Assembly (NCBI GenBank): GCA_016720065.1
Contig: JADJXY010000001.1
Coordinates: 248,001 to 312,000, forward strand
From: Betaproteobacteria bacterium
GTDB taxonomy: Bacteria; Pseudomonadota; Gammaproteobacteria; Burkholderiales; Rhodocyclaceae
Direction of reading: 5' to 3'
DNA: 64,000 nt
Shown: piece after piece, positions 49,832-58,905 of the stretch
How positions within the stretch are numbered: position 1 is the stretch's first letter
Layout: the number at the start of each line of letters is the position of its first letter
Made by a program: the position numbers and the translations under genes
The notes under the pieces: model-generated
What the model was told of the DNA's origin: nothing
The model's database searches: none
What the model saw: only the letters and a program-made list of their open reading frames with translations

Positions 49832-50128
49832 CTACGAGCGGTTGGCGGGGGCGACCCGGCGCGCCACCCAGTAAGTCGCCCCCTCGTCCCCGTAGCGCTC
49901 GCTATGGGCCAAGTCCTTGTCCAGGGCGAAGGCATCCCCGCGCCGGAGGTGGCGGCAATGGTCGTCTATGGTGAGCCACATCTCGCCGGCGACGACCAGG
50001 GCGCGCAGGGCGAAGGGGTGGGCATGGGTCTCGACCAGGCTTCCTGCGGGCCAGGTTCGTTCGAGGACTTCGTCGTACCCTTCGGCCCGGGCCAGGGCTG
50101 CGAATTCGGAAAAAGAGGGAATTTTCAT
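49832..50128 (-). CDS. Small cupin-domain protein
   Basis: A 98-aa single-cupin protein. The metal-site pattern is ETHAHPFALRALVVAGEMWL (H-x-H with a downstream Glu/Gly), followed by the second motif with GDAFALDKDLAHSERYG (His). Start ATG 50128 (MKIPSFSEF) follows a TCTTTTTC leader with GGGAAT; the longer frame upstream is not cupin. Substrate unknown. Confidence 0.75.
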   Translation of the reverse strand: MKIPSFSEFAALARAEGYDEVLERTWPAGSLVETHAHPFALRALVVAGEMWLTIDDHCRHLRRGDAFALDKDLAHSERYGDEGATYWVARRVAPANRS

Positions 50129-50267
50129 GGCGACCTCGTCGGCGATGAGGGCGCGGTCAGGGATCACAAACTGTGCTTCCGGCGACCGGGGGCGGCGCCG
50201 GGCCTGTCGCGCCCACGACCTCAGTCTAGGCGCCGGATGCCGGGGAATGAAGGGGCAGCCGGAGGGC

Positions 50268-50876
50268 TCAGGCCTTTTTCTTGGCCCCGATCTTGCCCTC
50301 CTGCCCGGCCAGGAGGCGCTGGAGGTTGCCCCAATGCTTGCCGATGAGGGCCAGGGCGAGAACGCCCACCACCAGGAGTTCGCCCCCGGCTGATCGGGCC
50401 AGGCCCACGTAGAGCGGCGCCGCAGCGGCGGCGACAACGGCAGCCAGGGAAGAATAGCGAAAGGCGAAAGCCACCAGGATCCAGGTGGCCAGGACGGCGA
50501 GGCCAATGGGCAAGTCCAGGGCAAGGAGCACGCCGGCCCCGGTGGCGACGCCCTTGCCGCCCTTGAATTTGAGGAAGATGGGGAACAGGTGGCCAAAGAA
50601 TACGGCCAGCCCCACCAGGCCGACGCCAGTCTCGGAAAACCCTGCTGCATGGGCTGCGAAAACCGCGACCCAGCCTTTCAGGGCATCGCCGATCAGCGTA
50701 AACAGGGCCGCCTTCTTGTTGCCGCTGCGCAGCACATTGGTGGCCCCGGGGTTGCCCGAGCCGTAGCTGCGCGGATCGGCAAGCCCGAACACCTTGGAGG
50801 CGACCATGGCGAAGGGAACCGAGCCCAGCAGATAGGCGGCGAGCAGGGCGAGGGCAAGTTGGGCGGCGGCGGGCAT
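50268..50876 (-). CDS. plsY: Acyl-phosphate:glycerol-3-phosphate acyltransferase
   Basis: A 202-aa polytopic membrane enzyme for the first acylation in phospholipid synthesis. PlsY motifs are visible: motif 1 LGSVPFAMVASKVFG with GSGNPGATNVLR, motif 2 KFKGGKGVATGAG, and motif 3 GKHWGNLQRLLAGQE. Start ATG 50876. Divergent from folB, with 58 bp between them holding both promoters. Confidence 0.93.
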   Translation of the reverse strand: MPAAAQLALALLAAYLLGSVPFAMVASKVFGLADPRSYGSGNPGATNVLRSGNKKAALFTLIGDALKGWVAVFAAHAAGFSETGVGLVGLAVFFGHLFPIFLKFKGGKGVATGAGVLLALDLPIGLAVLATWILVAFAFRYSSLAAVVAAAAAPLYVGLARSAGGELLVVGVLALALIGKHWGNLQRLLAGQEGKIGAKKKA

Positions 50877-50934
50877 GGGGCGGGGGCGCTGGGGTAAAAT
50901 CGCCACAGATTTTACACTCCCGCCCACGGTCGGC

Positions 50935-51285
50935 ATGGACATCATCTTTATCGAGGAATTGCGGCTATCCACCTGGGTTGGCATCTACCCCCGGGAAAAG
51001 GCCCTGCCGCAAACCATTGAACTCTCGCTGCACATCGGCGTCTCCACGGCCTCCGCCGGGGCTTCGGACGACATCCGCGACACCGTCGATTACGCTGCCG
51101 TGGTCGAACGTCTGCGGGCTGACCTTGCGGGGGCCCACTTCAACCTGCTGGAAAAACTGGCCGAGCACGTCGCCACCTTTTTGCTGGAGAATTTTGCTGC
51201 CCAGTGGGTCCGCGTATCGGTGGCCAAGTTGGGCATGCTGCCCGGCGTCAGGCGGGTGGGCGTCATCATCGAACGCTCCGTCTGA
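50935..51285 (+). CDS. folB: Dihydroneopterin aldolase
   Basis: A 116-aa folate-pathway enzyme (MDIIFIEELRLSTWVGIYPRE, quoted in part as IFIEELRLSTWVGIYPRE) with the family's catalytic/structural stretch DTVDYAAVVE and FNLLEKLAEHVATFLL. ATG 50935 gives the normal length. It lies beside plsY as in many betaproteobacteria. Confidence 0.92.
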   Translation: MDIIFIEELRLSTWVGIYPREKALPQTIELSLHIGVSTASAGASDDIRDTVDYAAVVERLRADLAGAHFNLLEKLAEHVATFLLENFAAQWVRVSVAKLGMLPGVRRVGVIIERSV

Positions 51286-51351
51286 CCTCCGCGCGCTGCC
51301 CGGTTGCAAAGGGCGCCGCCGACGATCCGGTCCGCGGGCGCTTCCGCAAGC

Positions 51352-51837
51352 CTACAGGGCGACTTCCACGGTCACGGGTTCCAGGGTGCGCAGCAAGTCG
51401 TGGGGGTGGATGCCGACCAGGAAACCCCGTCGCCCCCCGTTGATGTAGATGAGGGAAAGGTCGAGGATGCCCTTCTCCACATAGACCGGAAGCTTCTTCC
51501 GGGTGCCGAAGGGGCTGGTGCCGCCGACCAGAAAGCCTGTATGGCGGTTGGCCACTTCAGGCTTGCACGGTTCCACCTTCTTGCAGCCGATACAGCGCGC
51601 GAGTTCCTTGGCCGAAACCTTGCGATCGCCGTGCATGAGCACGATGAGGGGCCGCGCGGCCTCGTCCTCGAAGACCAGGGTCTTCACCACGGCGTGCTCG
51701 TCCACGTTCAGTTCGCGGGCCGACACCCGGGTTCCGCCATGCTCCTCGTAGGCGTAGAGGTGGGTGGAGAAAGGCACCCGGTGGGTCTTGAGGAACTGAG
51801 TGGCGGGGGTTTCCGGCGGGTGATCGGCTTTGCTCAT
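51352..51837 (-). CDS. ybaK: Cys-tRNA(Pro)/Cys-tRNA(Cys) deacylase YbaK
   Basis: A 161-aa trans-editing protein that removes mischarged Cys from tRNA-Pro. Matches YbaK in HLYAYEEHGG, KTLVFEDE, the lysine of CKKVEP, and the substrate-pocket GFLVGGTSPFGTRKKLPVY. ATG 51837 (MSKADHPPE) was chosen, three codons into the longest frame. Confidence 0.9.
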   Translation of the reverse strand: MSKADHPPETPATQFLKTHRVPFSTHLYAYEEHGGTRVSARELNVDEHAVVKTLVFEDEAARPLIVLMHGDRKVSAKELARCIGCKKVEPCKPEVANRHTGFLVGGTSPFGTRKKLPVYVEKGILDLSLIYINGGRRGFLVGIHPHDLLRTLEPVTVEVAL

Positions 51838-52041
51838 GGGACGCACTCTGGGGGAACAAAAAGGATTTTACCCCGGCCAAACCGGCATGAATCCATGCCG
51901 TACCCCGCGCACTGCACAGGAGCTTCCATGGCCGTCTTATCCTCCTCAAGCCACCCCCGGGCCGCTTGGGCACGCGGAATTGTCTCCGGCGGGGCCCGTC
52001 TTGCGCCCCGACAGGGCTGAGTACCCGTTCGTCCGCGCGGC

Positions 52042-52359
52042 ATGGAGCCAAAGCTCATTCCCCTGCGTGCCGACACCCTGCGCATCCTGCGCACCATGGG
52101 CGAGCATCGGCCCATCCTGATGTTGCGCGGCGATGACGACGGCTACGGAACGCGCTGGTTGCTCGACGGCGAGCAGATTCAGCCCGTGATCGCCAAGTAC
52201 CTCATGGCAGGAGGGTTCGTGTGCGACCGCGGCTCCACCGAATTCGGGGCCCGCTGCCTGGGGCTGACCGAAGCCGGGCGCAGTTTTCGCGCCCGGGGGG
52301 AGCGCTGGTGGTCCGGGCTGGGGTTTTTCGAGCGGCTGGCGGTGACTTTGTTTGGCTGA
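52042..52359 (+). CDS. Small hypothetical protein, winged-helix-like
   Basis: A 105-aa protein (MEPKLIPLRADTLRILRTMG). The alternation of helix (LRADTLRILRTM), a turn, and the block VIAKYLMAGGFVCDRG...CLGLTEAGRSF suggests a winged helix-turn-helix, with TEAGR typical of such folds. I recognise no specific family. Preceded by about 200 bp without other genes. Confidence 0.6.
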   Translation: MEPKLIPLRADTLRILRTMGEHRPILMLRGDDDGYGTRWLLDGEQIQPVIAKYLMAGGFVCDRGSTEFGARCLGLTEAGRSFRARGERWWSGLGFFERLAVTLFG

Positions 52360-52425
52360 GCGCCAAGAGTGTTGCAGCCTGGCGTTTTGCTGAACCCTGG
52401 GGTGCCGCCTGGAGGGCGTGCACCC

Positions 52426-52854
52426 CTACAGAAAGCGTGTGGCGAGAACGCTCCCCCACACGACGGCCAGATTGATCAGGGAGAGCAGGACCGCCGCGCT
52501 GCCGATATCCTTGGCGCGCTTGGACAGAAGATGGTGTTCCAGACCGACCCGGTCCACCGTGGCTTCGACGGCGGAGTTGAGCAGTTCGACGATTAGGACG
52601 AGCAGCAGGCTGGCAATGAGCAAGCCCCGCTCCAGGGCGCTCACGGGGAGGGCGATGGCGATCACCGCCAGGGGAATACCCAGCCAGACCTCCTGCCTGA
52701 AGGCGGCTTCGCCCCGATAGGCAGCAGCCAGGCCCGCAAGGGAATGGCCCAGGGCGGCCACCACCCGGTCCATCCCGGTGCGGCCCTTGCCGGGGGCCAC
52801 AGCCCCGGAATTCAGCGTCGTGGAACGCTTGCCGTCACTATCGCTCAAGAGCAC
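52426..52854 (-). CDS. dgkA: Diacylglycerol kinase
   Basis: A 142-aa membrane enzyme that recycles diacylglycerol to phosphatidate. After a short N-terminal extension come an amphipathic helix (DRVVAALGHSLAGLAAAYRGE) and three spans including the signature VELLNSAVEATVDRVG. Catalytic Glu and Asn are in place. It is the last gene of the QseBC-like unit and overlaps the kinase by 17 nt. Confidence 0.92.
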   Translation of the reverse strand: MLLSDSDGKRSTTLNSGAVAPGKGRTGMDRVVAALGHSLAGLAAAYRGEAAFRQEVWLGIPLAVIAIALPVSALERGLLIASLLLVLIVELLNSAVEATVDRVGLEHHLLSKRAKDIGSAAVLLSLINLAVVWGSVLATRFL

Positions 52855-54303
52855 TTCCTTTTTTTATGGCTGCGGACACAGGGCCCGGGATGCGGGACTC
52901 GCAAGTCCACCCGGCGTCTCCCACGAGACACCAGCGCAGACTGGCGGCGAAGCCACCGCCCTCCAGATTCTCGATTTCCAGACGCGCCCCGTGCAGTTCC
53001 GCGATACGGTGCACGATCGCCAACCCCAGGCCGCTCCCTTCAGCACTGACGTCGCGGCCCCGGTAAAAGCGTTCGACCAGACGGGACAGTTCTTCCGGCG
53101 GCACGCCTGGACCATCGTCGCGCACTTCCAGCAGCGGCTGGCCGAAATCGGCCCCGGCCCGAACCGTGACGCGGCTCCCCCGGGGGGCGTAGGTCAAGGC
53201 ATTGTGCACCAGATTGCGCAGGGCCGCTTCCAGCAGATCCCGGTCGCCGGGAACCGTCGGTACCGAGTCGGCAGTGACCTGTTCCAGGGCGATGCCGCGC
53301 TCCCGCGCAATGCGCTCAGCATCTTCCACCGCATTGCGTGCCAGATCGGCCAGATCGACGGGTCGCGGATCACCCAGTTTCTCCAGGGGATCCAGGCGGG
53401 CCAGGCGCAAAAGCTGCTCGACCAGACGGGTGGCGCGATCCGCCCCCGCGATCACCTTGGTCACCGCAGTCTTGCATTGCTGCGGGTCGCCAGTGGCCAG
53501 GGCTACCTGGGCGTGAATCTTGAGCGCCGCCAGAGGCGTGCGCAGTTCATGGGCGGCGTCGGCGGTGAAACGGCGCTCGTTGTCCAGAGCCTTGGCCAGC
53601 CTGTCCAGGAGCCGATTGAGGGCGACGACCAGAGGTCCGGTTTCCCGCAAGGTGGTCGCCGGAACCAAGGGAGACAGGTTGCCGGGGAACGGGCTGCCAC
53701 GTCCCCCGCCAGTTCGTCCAGGGGTCGCAGGCCGCGCCGCACGGAGAAATAGATGAGCGCTATGAGCAAGGGCAGCAGGAAGGCCAGCGGCAGAACCGTC
53801 TTGGTGGCGATCTCCAGCGCCTCCTTGTCGCGTTGCCGGATCGACTGCGCGATGAGTGCCCGGTGCCCGCGGTCGCCGGTTTCCAGAACGACGGTGCGCC
53901 ACAATTGCCCGCCCTGCTCTACATTGCTGAAGCCGAGCGCGCGACCGACGGGACCGGTTGGCGCCAGATCGGAGCGTGCCAGAACGAGGCCGTCCCCCCG
54001 GGTCAGCACGAACTCCAGGGCAAGCTTGTTGTGACGGGGCTTCATCCCCCGTACCGTGGCCAGGGCTGCGGCAAATTCCGCGAGACGGGGTGATTCGTCA
54101 CGGGCCTGGATGAGTACGAGGCGGCCTACCTTGACCAGCTCGCCATCCATCATTTCCTGAACTTCATGGCGCGCCTGGCGATAGGTCAGGAGGGCGGCCA
54201 GCACGTAGATCACCCCGGTGGCAAGGGAAACCATGACCAGGAGGCGGCGACGCAGGGAAGCCGGCTGCTCCCCCAACAGGGGGGCGGCGGCAAAGCGGTT
54301 CAT
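52838..54303 (-). CDS. QseC-like sensor histidine kinase (frameshift in the sequence)
   Basis: The N-terminal frame (from 54303) holds two membrane spans (about residues 20-42 and 170-190) around a periplasmic sensor; the C-terminal frame holds HAMP, HisKA and ATPase. The H-box is FTADAAHELRTPLAAL, the N-box LRNLVHNALTY, with DDGPGVPPEE and GSGLGLAIV. The frames join at about 53683, where one missing base in a C/G run interrupts DVAARSPGNLSPLVPAT. With it restored the kinase is about 488 aa. It overlaps the regulator gene upstream (TCATG). Confidence 0.88.
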
Positions 54304-54971
54304 GAGGCACCCTCTTCACCTTCGCCCAGACGATAGCCGAGGCCGCGCAGGGTGCGGATGAAGCCGGTGCCGAGCTTCTTGCGCAGGTGGTGGATGTAGA
54401 CCTCGACCGTATTGCTTTCCACCTCGCCTCCCCAGGCGTAGAGGCTTTCCTCCAATTGGCTGCGGGTGCGCAACTGGTTGCGGTGACGGAGAAGATCGTG
54501 CAGTACGGCGTATTCGCGGGCCGAGAGAGCGACTTCCTCCTCCTCGCGTCACGCGCTTGCTGGCGGGGTCAGGCTTACTTCGCCGTGGGTCAACAGCGGC
54601 AGGGCGGTGCCGCCGGCCCGCCGCGTGAGTGCCCGCAGGCGGGCCTGAAGCTCCCCCAGGTCGAAGGGTTTGGTCAGGTAGTCGTCGGCGCCGGCGTCCA
54701 GACCGGCAATCTTGTCCGCTGCCGTATCCCGGGCAGTGAGCACCAGAACGGGCGTATTGCCGCCCCTCGCCCGCAGTTCCGCGAGGACGGCGAGCCCGCC
54801 CTTCTTGGGCAGGCCGAGATCGAGGACACAGAGGTCGTAGGCGTGATCGAGGAGCGCCAGGCGGGCGGACTCGCCGTCCCGCACCCAGTCGACGGCGTAG
54901 TCGGCCAACAACAGGCCGGCCTGAATGCCGTCGCCCAGGAGTTCATCATCTTCGACCAGCAGAACGCGCAA
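54300..54971 (-). CDS. QseB-like OmpR-family response regulator (in-frame stop)
   Basis: A receiver domain (LLVEDDELLG, phospho-Asp in CVLDLGLP, LTARD, DDYLTKPF) and a winged-helix output domain (VALSAREYAVLHDLL, NTVEVYIHHLRKKLG, IRTLRGLGYRL) are in one frame, but TGA stands between them at 54551-54549. Comparison with the family suggests that one base, then two, are missing around 54549-54565, giving PASKRVTREEEE. So this looks like sequence error or recent decay. Start TTG 54971. Confidence 0.82.
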
Positions 54972-55613
54972 CTATTTTCCTTCCTTGGCCAGTTTGGCCA
55001 GCAGGGCCTCGACCTCACCGCGCCGGCCGCTGTCGGCCAGTTCGCGGCCGGGGCGCGGCGGCGCCTTGAGGGCCGCCTCAAGATAGGGCCGGGCCTCGCC
55101 GGGACGGGAGCGGTCCAGGAGATACTCGCCGTAAAAATAATTGGGGTCAATGCCGGACGGGTTGATGGCGAGGGACTTGCGGAACAATTCCTCGGCCCGT
55201 GCCTTGTCGCCGAAACCGATGGGCCAGCCCGGCACCTTGGCGTAGAGCGTGGCCAGACTGGTATAGGCCGATCCGGCCAGCGCCTTTTCGTCGAGCTTCA
55301 GGGCATCCTCGAAGCGCGTCCGGGCTTCCTTGGCCAGTCCCAGTGCCCCCAGGCCGCCCTTGGCACCTGCCTGGCTGGACAGGGCGATCCCCTCCCAGAT
55401 GAGGATTTCCGCCGTGCCCGGATGGGCCTCGGCCAGCTTGCGGGCCTGCTGCACCAGGCTCTGGTAGGCCTCCTCCTGCTGCTTCTCGGGGGTCTTGTAC
55501 TTGATTTCCGCCCAGCGGTCCTGAAGGGGGCGAATGAGTTCCTCCGGAGAGGCGGCACCGGCGGTCGCGCTGGCGAAGAAGGCGAGAACGGCGAGAAAAC
55601 GGAAGAATTTCAT
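54972..55613 (-). CDS. Periplasmic TPR protein
   Basis: A 213-aa protein with a Sec signal peptide (MKFFRFLAVLAFFASATAGA, cleavage about residue 20) and helical TPR-like repeats (IWEGIALSSQAGAKGG, RTRFEDALKLDEKA, AEELFRKSLAINPSG). It directly precedes the response regulator with one base between them, so the three genes form an operon. Function unknown; it may assist sensing. Confidence 0.8.
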   Translation of the reverse strand: MKFFRFLAVLAFFASATAGAASPEELIRPLQDRWAEIKYKTPEKQQEEAYQSLVQQARKLAEAHPGTAEILIWEGIALSSQAGAKGGLGALGLAKEARTRFEDALKLDEKALAGSAYTSLATLYAKVPGWPIGFGDKARAEELFRKSLAINPSGIDPNYFYGEYLLDRSRPGEARPYLEAALKAPPRPGRELADSGRRGEVEALLAKLAKEGK

Positions 55614-55625
55614 CGGAAACTCCAA

Positions 55626-56492
55626 TCAAAGTGAAAGACGCGCAGCGTCTCGTTCATCTCCCTCCTCCCGCGCGGCGGGAGAGGGGCTGGGGGAGAGGGG
55701 GGCCAGGGCGTGCCGCTTGATCACCGCCAGCTTGCCGGCCAGACCGCGGTCGATGAGGGCCGGCGCGACGCCGTTGAGCCAGGCGAAGAAACGTTCGGGA
55801 AACCCCAGGTGATGCTCGCCGCCTCCCCGTTCCAGGGCGGCGACGACCTGGCGGGCTACGGCCTCCACGGAATCGCTGGGGTTGCCCAGATCCCGGTTGA
55901 GGGCGACCACCGCCGCGCTGTTGAGCGCCGTGTCGATGGCCCGGGGGGCGATGTGGACCACGGCCACCGAGGTGTCGGCCAACTCGCGCCGCAGGGCCTG
56001 GGAGAAACCGCGCAGGCCGGCCTTGGCGGCGGAGTAGGCGGCAAACCCGGCGAAGGGCAGGCTGCCGAAGGTGGAGCCGATATTGACGATGGCCGCCTGG
56101 GGCCGGGCCTTGAGCCAGGGCAGCAGGGCGTGGGTCAGGCGCAGGGGCGCCGTGAGGTTGGTGGCCAGCAGGGTGTCGATTTCGCCCCATTCGTGCCGCT
56201 CGTAGAGGCCGAAGCCCCCGACACCTGCGTTGTTGATGAGCACGTTGGCGCGGAATTCCCGGGCGGCTCCGGCAGCGGCGGCAACGCCTTCGGGCTGGGT
56301 CAGGTCGGCCCGCACGGTGGAATGGGTAATGCCCTGAGCCCGGGGCAGGCTGCGGCCGATTTCGGCCAGGCGTTCCGGGTCGCGGCCCGCCAGCAGCAGC
56401 GCGGCGCCGGAGGCTGCCAGTTGCTGGGCCAGGGCGCCCCCCAGGCCGCCACTGGCGCCGGTGAGCAGAATGCGTGCGCTGGCGAGGTTCAT
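55626..56492 (-). CDS. Short-chain dehydrogenase/reductase
   Basis: A 288-aa NAD(P)-dependent oxidoreductase of the classical SDR type: TGASGGLGGALA (Rossmann), NNAG (in VLINNAGVGGFG), Ser in NIGSTFGSLPF, and YSAAKAGL for the Tyr-Lys pair. The last about 22 residues (PLSPSPSPAAREEGDERD) come from a GC-rich palindromic repeat, so the true enzyme probably ended earlier. Overlaps the upstream diiron-like gene by 4 nt. Confidence 0.9.
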   Translation of the reverse strand: MNLASARILLTGASGGLGGALAQQLAASGAALLLAGRDPERLAEIGRSLPRAQGITHSTVRADLTQPEGVAAAAGAAREFRANVLINNAGVGGFGLYERHEWGEIDTLLATNLTAPLRLTHALLPWLKARPQAAIVNIGSTFGSLPFAGFAAYSAAKAGLRGFSQALRRELADTSVAVVHIAPRAIDTALNSAAVVALNRDLGNPSDSVEAVARQVVAALERGGGEHHLGFPERFFAWLNGVAPALIDRGLAGKLAVIKRHALAPLSPSPSPAAREEGDERDAARLSL

Positions 56493-57163
56493 GATGCCCC
56501 CTCGGCGAACACTGCGCCGTAGGCCGGCAGGGCGCGGAAGATATCCCCGTAGAGGCGGAAGAACACCCGGGCGGCACGCAGCACTTCGGCCTGGTCGCCG
56601 GGTTCCATGGCATCGACCAGAAGGGCCAGGTGGCGCGTGTGCTCCTGATCCAGGGTGCCGTGGGAGCGCAGATAGGTGAAGGCGCCGTCCGGCAGTCCCA
56701 GGGAGGCCTGGATGAGGTCGGCCGCGTTCAGGGCGAGGGCCACGCTGGTGCCTTCCAGCACGTAGACCATGCCGAAAAAACCGGCCGGATTGCCGCGGTT
56801 CACCAGATCGTAGGCGTAGGCCACCATCAGTTCGGCGGGCAGGTCCGGGGCGCTGGCCCGCACGGCAGCAGGGTCGCCGCCCGCGGCGCCGATGTCGTTG
56901 AGGATCCATTCCTCGTGGCCGATTTCCTCCTCGATGTATTCGGCCACCGCCTTGCGCAACCAGGCCAGACGTTCGGGCAGACGCCCCCCCAGGAGCATGA
57001 GGAGAGGCGTGGTGTGACGGACATGGTGATAGGCCTGGGCAAGGAAGGCGAGGTAACTGGCCTTGCGCACCCGCCCTTGCAGGCAGTCGTGGATGATGGG
57101 CGCGGCGAGCAGTTGCCGGCGCTCGGTGGCCGTCATCTCGGTGAGGGTTTCATAAAAGGACAT
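56489..57163 (-). CDS. Haem-oxygenase-like diiron oxidase/oxygenase (TenA/PqqC fold)
   Basis: A 224-aa all-helical protein. Predicted metal ligands match the UndA-type pattern: Glu80-x-x-His83 (EEIGHEEW), Glu137 (LEGTS), and His168-x3-Asp172-x2-His175 (HGTLDQEH). The family includes enzymes that cleave or oxidise carboxylates with dioxygen. Start ATG 57163 (MSFYETL) overlaps the ligase end by 14 nt and its stop overlaps the SDR start, so translation is coupled. The substrate is presumably made by the ligase next door. Confidence 0.8.
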   Translation of the reverse strand: MSFYETLTEMTATERRQLLAAPIIHDCLQGRVRKASYLAFLAQAYHHVRHTTPLLMLLGGRLPERLAWLRKAVAEYIEEEIGHEEWILNDIGAAGGDPAAVRASAPDLPAELMVAYAYDLVNRGNPAGFFGMVYVLEGTSVALALNAADLIQASLGLPDGAFTYLRSHGTLDQEHTRHLALLVDAMEPGDQAEVLRAARVFFRLYGDIFRALPAYGAVFAEGAS

Positions 57164-58670
57164 CGGCGGTTTCCTTGCGCAGGGTTTGCGGAATCGATTC
57201 GTAGAGCGCCGCCAGCGCGGCGGCATGGGTTTCCTGAACGGCGCCGCGACGGGGGCGACCGTTGCCGGTGGCCATGCCGTTGGCGAAAGTGAGGGGGGCG
57301 CTGCTCACCCAGCCTCCCACCCGGGCGTAATCGGGGAGTCCGGCGTTGGCGGCGGCCACCGCTGCGGCGAGATCGTCCGCCGTGGCGCCGGGGGCCGGCA
57401 CCAGCACGGCCCATAACCAGGGCCGGGCGTCGCCTCCGACGACGGCCTGCTGCACCGCGGCTTGGGCAAGGAGCGCCGCCTCGATCCATTCCGGCGAGAC
57501 GTTGCGCCCCCAGGAGGTGACGAGCAGGTTACCCCGCCGGCCGGCCAGGGCGAGGTGGCCGGTACCGCCGAGACCGCCGAGGTCGCCGGTGGCATGGGGG
57601 CGGAATCCGGCAGGGTCGGCGGGGGCCGGCTCGCTCCCCAGATAGCCGAGGAAGGCCCGGGTGGCGACAATGACCTCGTCTTCGACGACGGAGACGCGCG
57701 CGTGGTCGAGGGGGCGGCCGCAGTCGTCGCCGTCGTCGCCGGGGCGGTTGAGGCTGACCACGGAACCGCACTCGGTCAGCCCATAACCCTGATAAGCGGG
57801 GATGCCCAGGTGTCGGGCCCGGGCGAGAATGCTGCCGTCTACCCGGGCACCGCCGACGGCAACGAAGCGCAGACTCTCCGGTGCCGGGCTGCCCGCCCTG
57901 GCCCGCAGCAGGGTCCAGGCCTTGAGCAATTCCGGCACCAGAATGAGCGAAGCCGGCTGCCGCTGTGCGATCTGCTCCTCCAGTGCGAGGGGATCGAAGC
58001 CGGCCATGCCGCGCCAGCCCAGGGCCGCGAGCCCGGGAAGATGGACCTCCGCCCCCGCGAGCAAGGCGGCGTGCAGACCGGCGACATTCTCGAGCAGGAG
58101 CGAAAGAGGCAGCACGGCCAGGTGGCACGCGAGGGGCATGTCCGCCAGGCGGGCCGCCACCGCCGCCGCTGTATCGGCCAGGCCGGCAGCGGCCAGGCAC
58201 ACGCCGCGCGGGGCGCCCGTGCTGCCCGAGGTGAAGGACAGCTTGGCGGTCCCCGCAGGCAGCAGCGCAGCACCCTCCAGGGGCACACGCTGCATGCGGA
58301 TCAGTCCCAGATCGCGGCCGGTGATGGCAAAGCCGCGATCCAGGGCGCCGATGCGTTCCGGTTGGTCGGTGAGGATGCAGTCTGCCCCCGTGGCATCCAG
58401 GACGTGGGCCAGTTGCGTGCCCTGAAAGAAGGTGGGCAAAGGCACATGGGGAACTTCGGCCGCCAGGGCGGCAAGCTCGGCCAGCGCCCAGGCGGGGCCG
58501 TTGTCCGCCAGGACCGCCAGGGCGCGGCACCCGGCCAGCCCGGCCGCCAGATCGTCGATAGCGGCCAAGGTATCGCCCGCCCTCCAGGTGCTTTGCTCAC
58601 CCACCAGGACCGGCGCCTCCTTGGGACGCGCTGCCAGGGCAGCGCGCAGCGGTTTCCAGGCCGGGTTCAA
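57150..58670 (-). CDS. AMP-dependent acyl-CoA/acid ligase
   Basis: A 506-aa member of the ANL superfamily: the P-loop SFTSGSTGAPRG, YGLTECGSVVS and the TGDLG motif. The adenylation of a carboxylic acid, then thioesterification or transfer, is expected. TTG 58670 (LNPAWKPLR) is the likely original start. The frame is open further through the adjacent 234-bp element to 58862, so an N-terminal fusion is possible. The MITE end supplies TGAGG 8 nt upstream of the TTG. Confidence 0.85.
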   Translation of the reverse strand: MNPAWKPLRAALAARPKEAPVLVGEQSTWRAGDTLAAIDDLAAGLAGCRALAVLADNGPAWALAELAALAAEVPHVPLPTFFQGTQLAHVLDATGADCILTDQPERIGALDRGFAITGRDLGLIRMQRVPLEGAALLPAGTAKLSFTSGSTGAPRGVCLAAAGLADTAAAVAARLADMPLACHLAVLPLSLLLENVAGLHAALLAGAEVHLPGLAALGWRGMAGFDPLALEEQIAQRQPASLILVPELLKAWTLLRARAGSPAPESLRFVAVGGARVDGSILARARHLGIPAYQGYGLTECGSVVSLNRPGDDGDDCGRPLDHARVSVVEDEVIVATRAFLGYLGSEPAPADPAGFRPHATGDLGGLGGTGHLALAGRRGNLLVTSWGRNVSPEWIEAALLAQAAVQQAVVGGDARPWLWAVLVPAPGATADDLAAAVAAANAGLPDYARVGGWVSSAPLTFANGMATGNGRPRRGAVQETHAAALAALYESIPQTLRKETADVLL

Positions 58671-58904
58671 CCTAGAAACCTCAGTTGGACGAGCCCGGTG
58701 GTGCGGTCGGGCGGGTGTCTGGCGCGAAGCGACGACGCAGCAGGCTGAAGCCTGCAAGGAGGAGCGACAAAGCCAGGCGCCCACCCGGATGCGCCAACGG
58801 GCACGTAGCGATGCCACCCAACGGGTGTGCGATTCGGTGGGGTGCGAAGTTCCAGGGCACAAGACATTCCGGGTATCGACAAGCGGTCAACTGAGGTTTC
58901 TAGG
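58671..58904. mobile_element. 234-bp MITE-like element
   Basis: Perfect 17-bp terminal inverted repeats CCTAGAAACCTCAGTTG (58671-58687) and its complement (58888-58904), flanked by a 5-bp duplication TTCAA (58666-58670 and 58905-58909). No transposase fits in it, so it must be moved in trans. It sits exactly between the stop of the hemolysin-like gene and the TTG start of the ligase gene. Confidence 0.88.
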
Positions 58905-58905
58905 T

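Noticed and set aside
49434..49974. Plus-strand open frames downstream of tsaD
   Set aside because: No start signals and no recognisable domains; the minus strand fits a decayed gene better.
54316..54552. Separate 78-aa frame downstream of the regulator stop
   Set aside because: It is out of frame with the winged-helix domain; the true C-terminal domain continues in the receiver's own frame after TGA.
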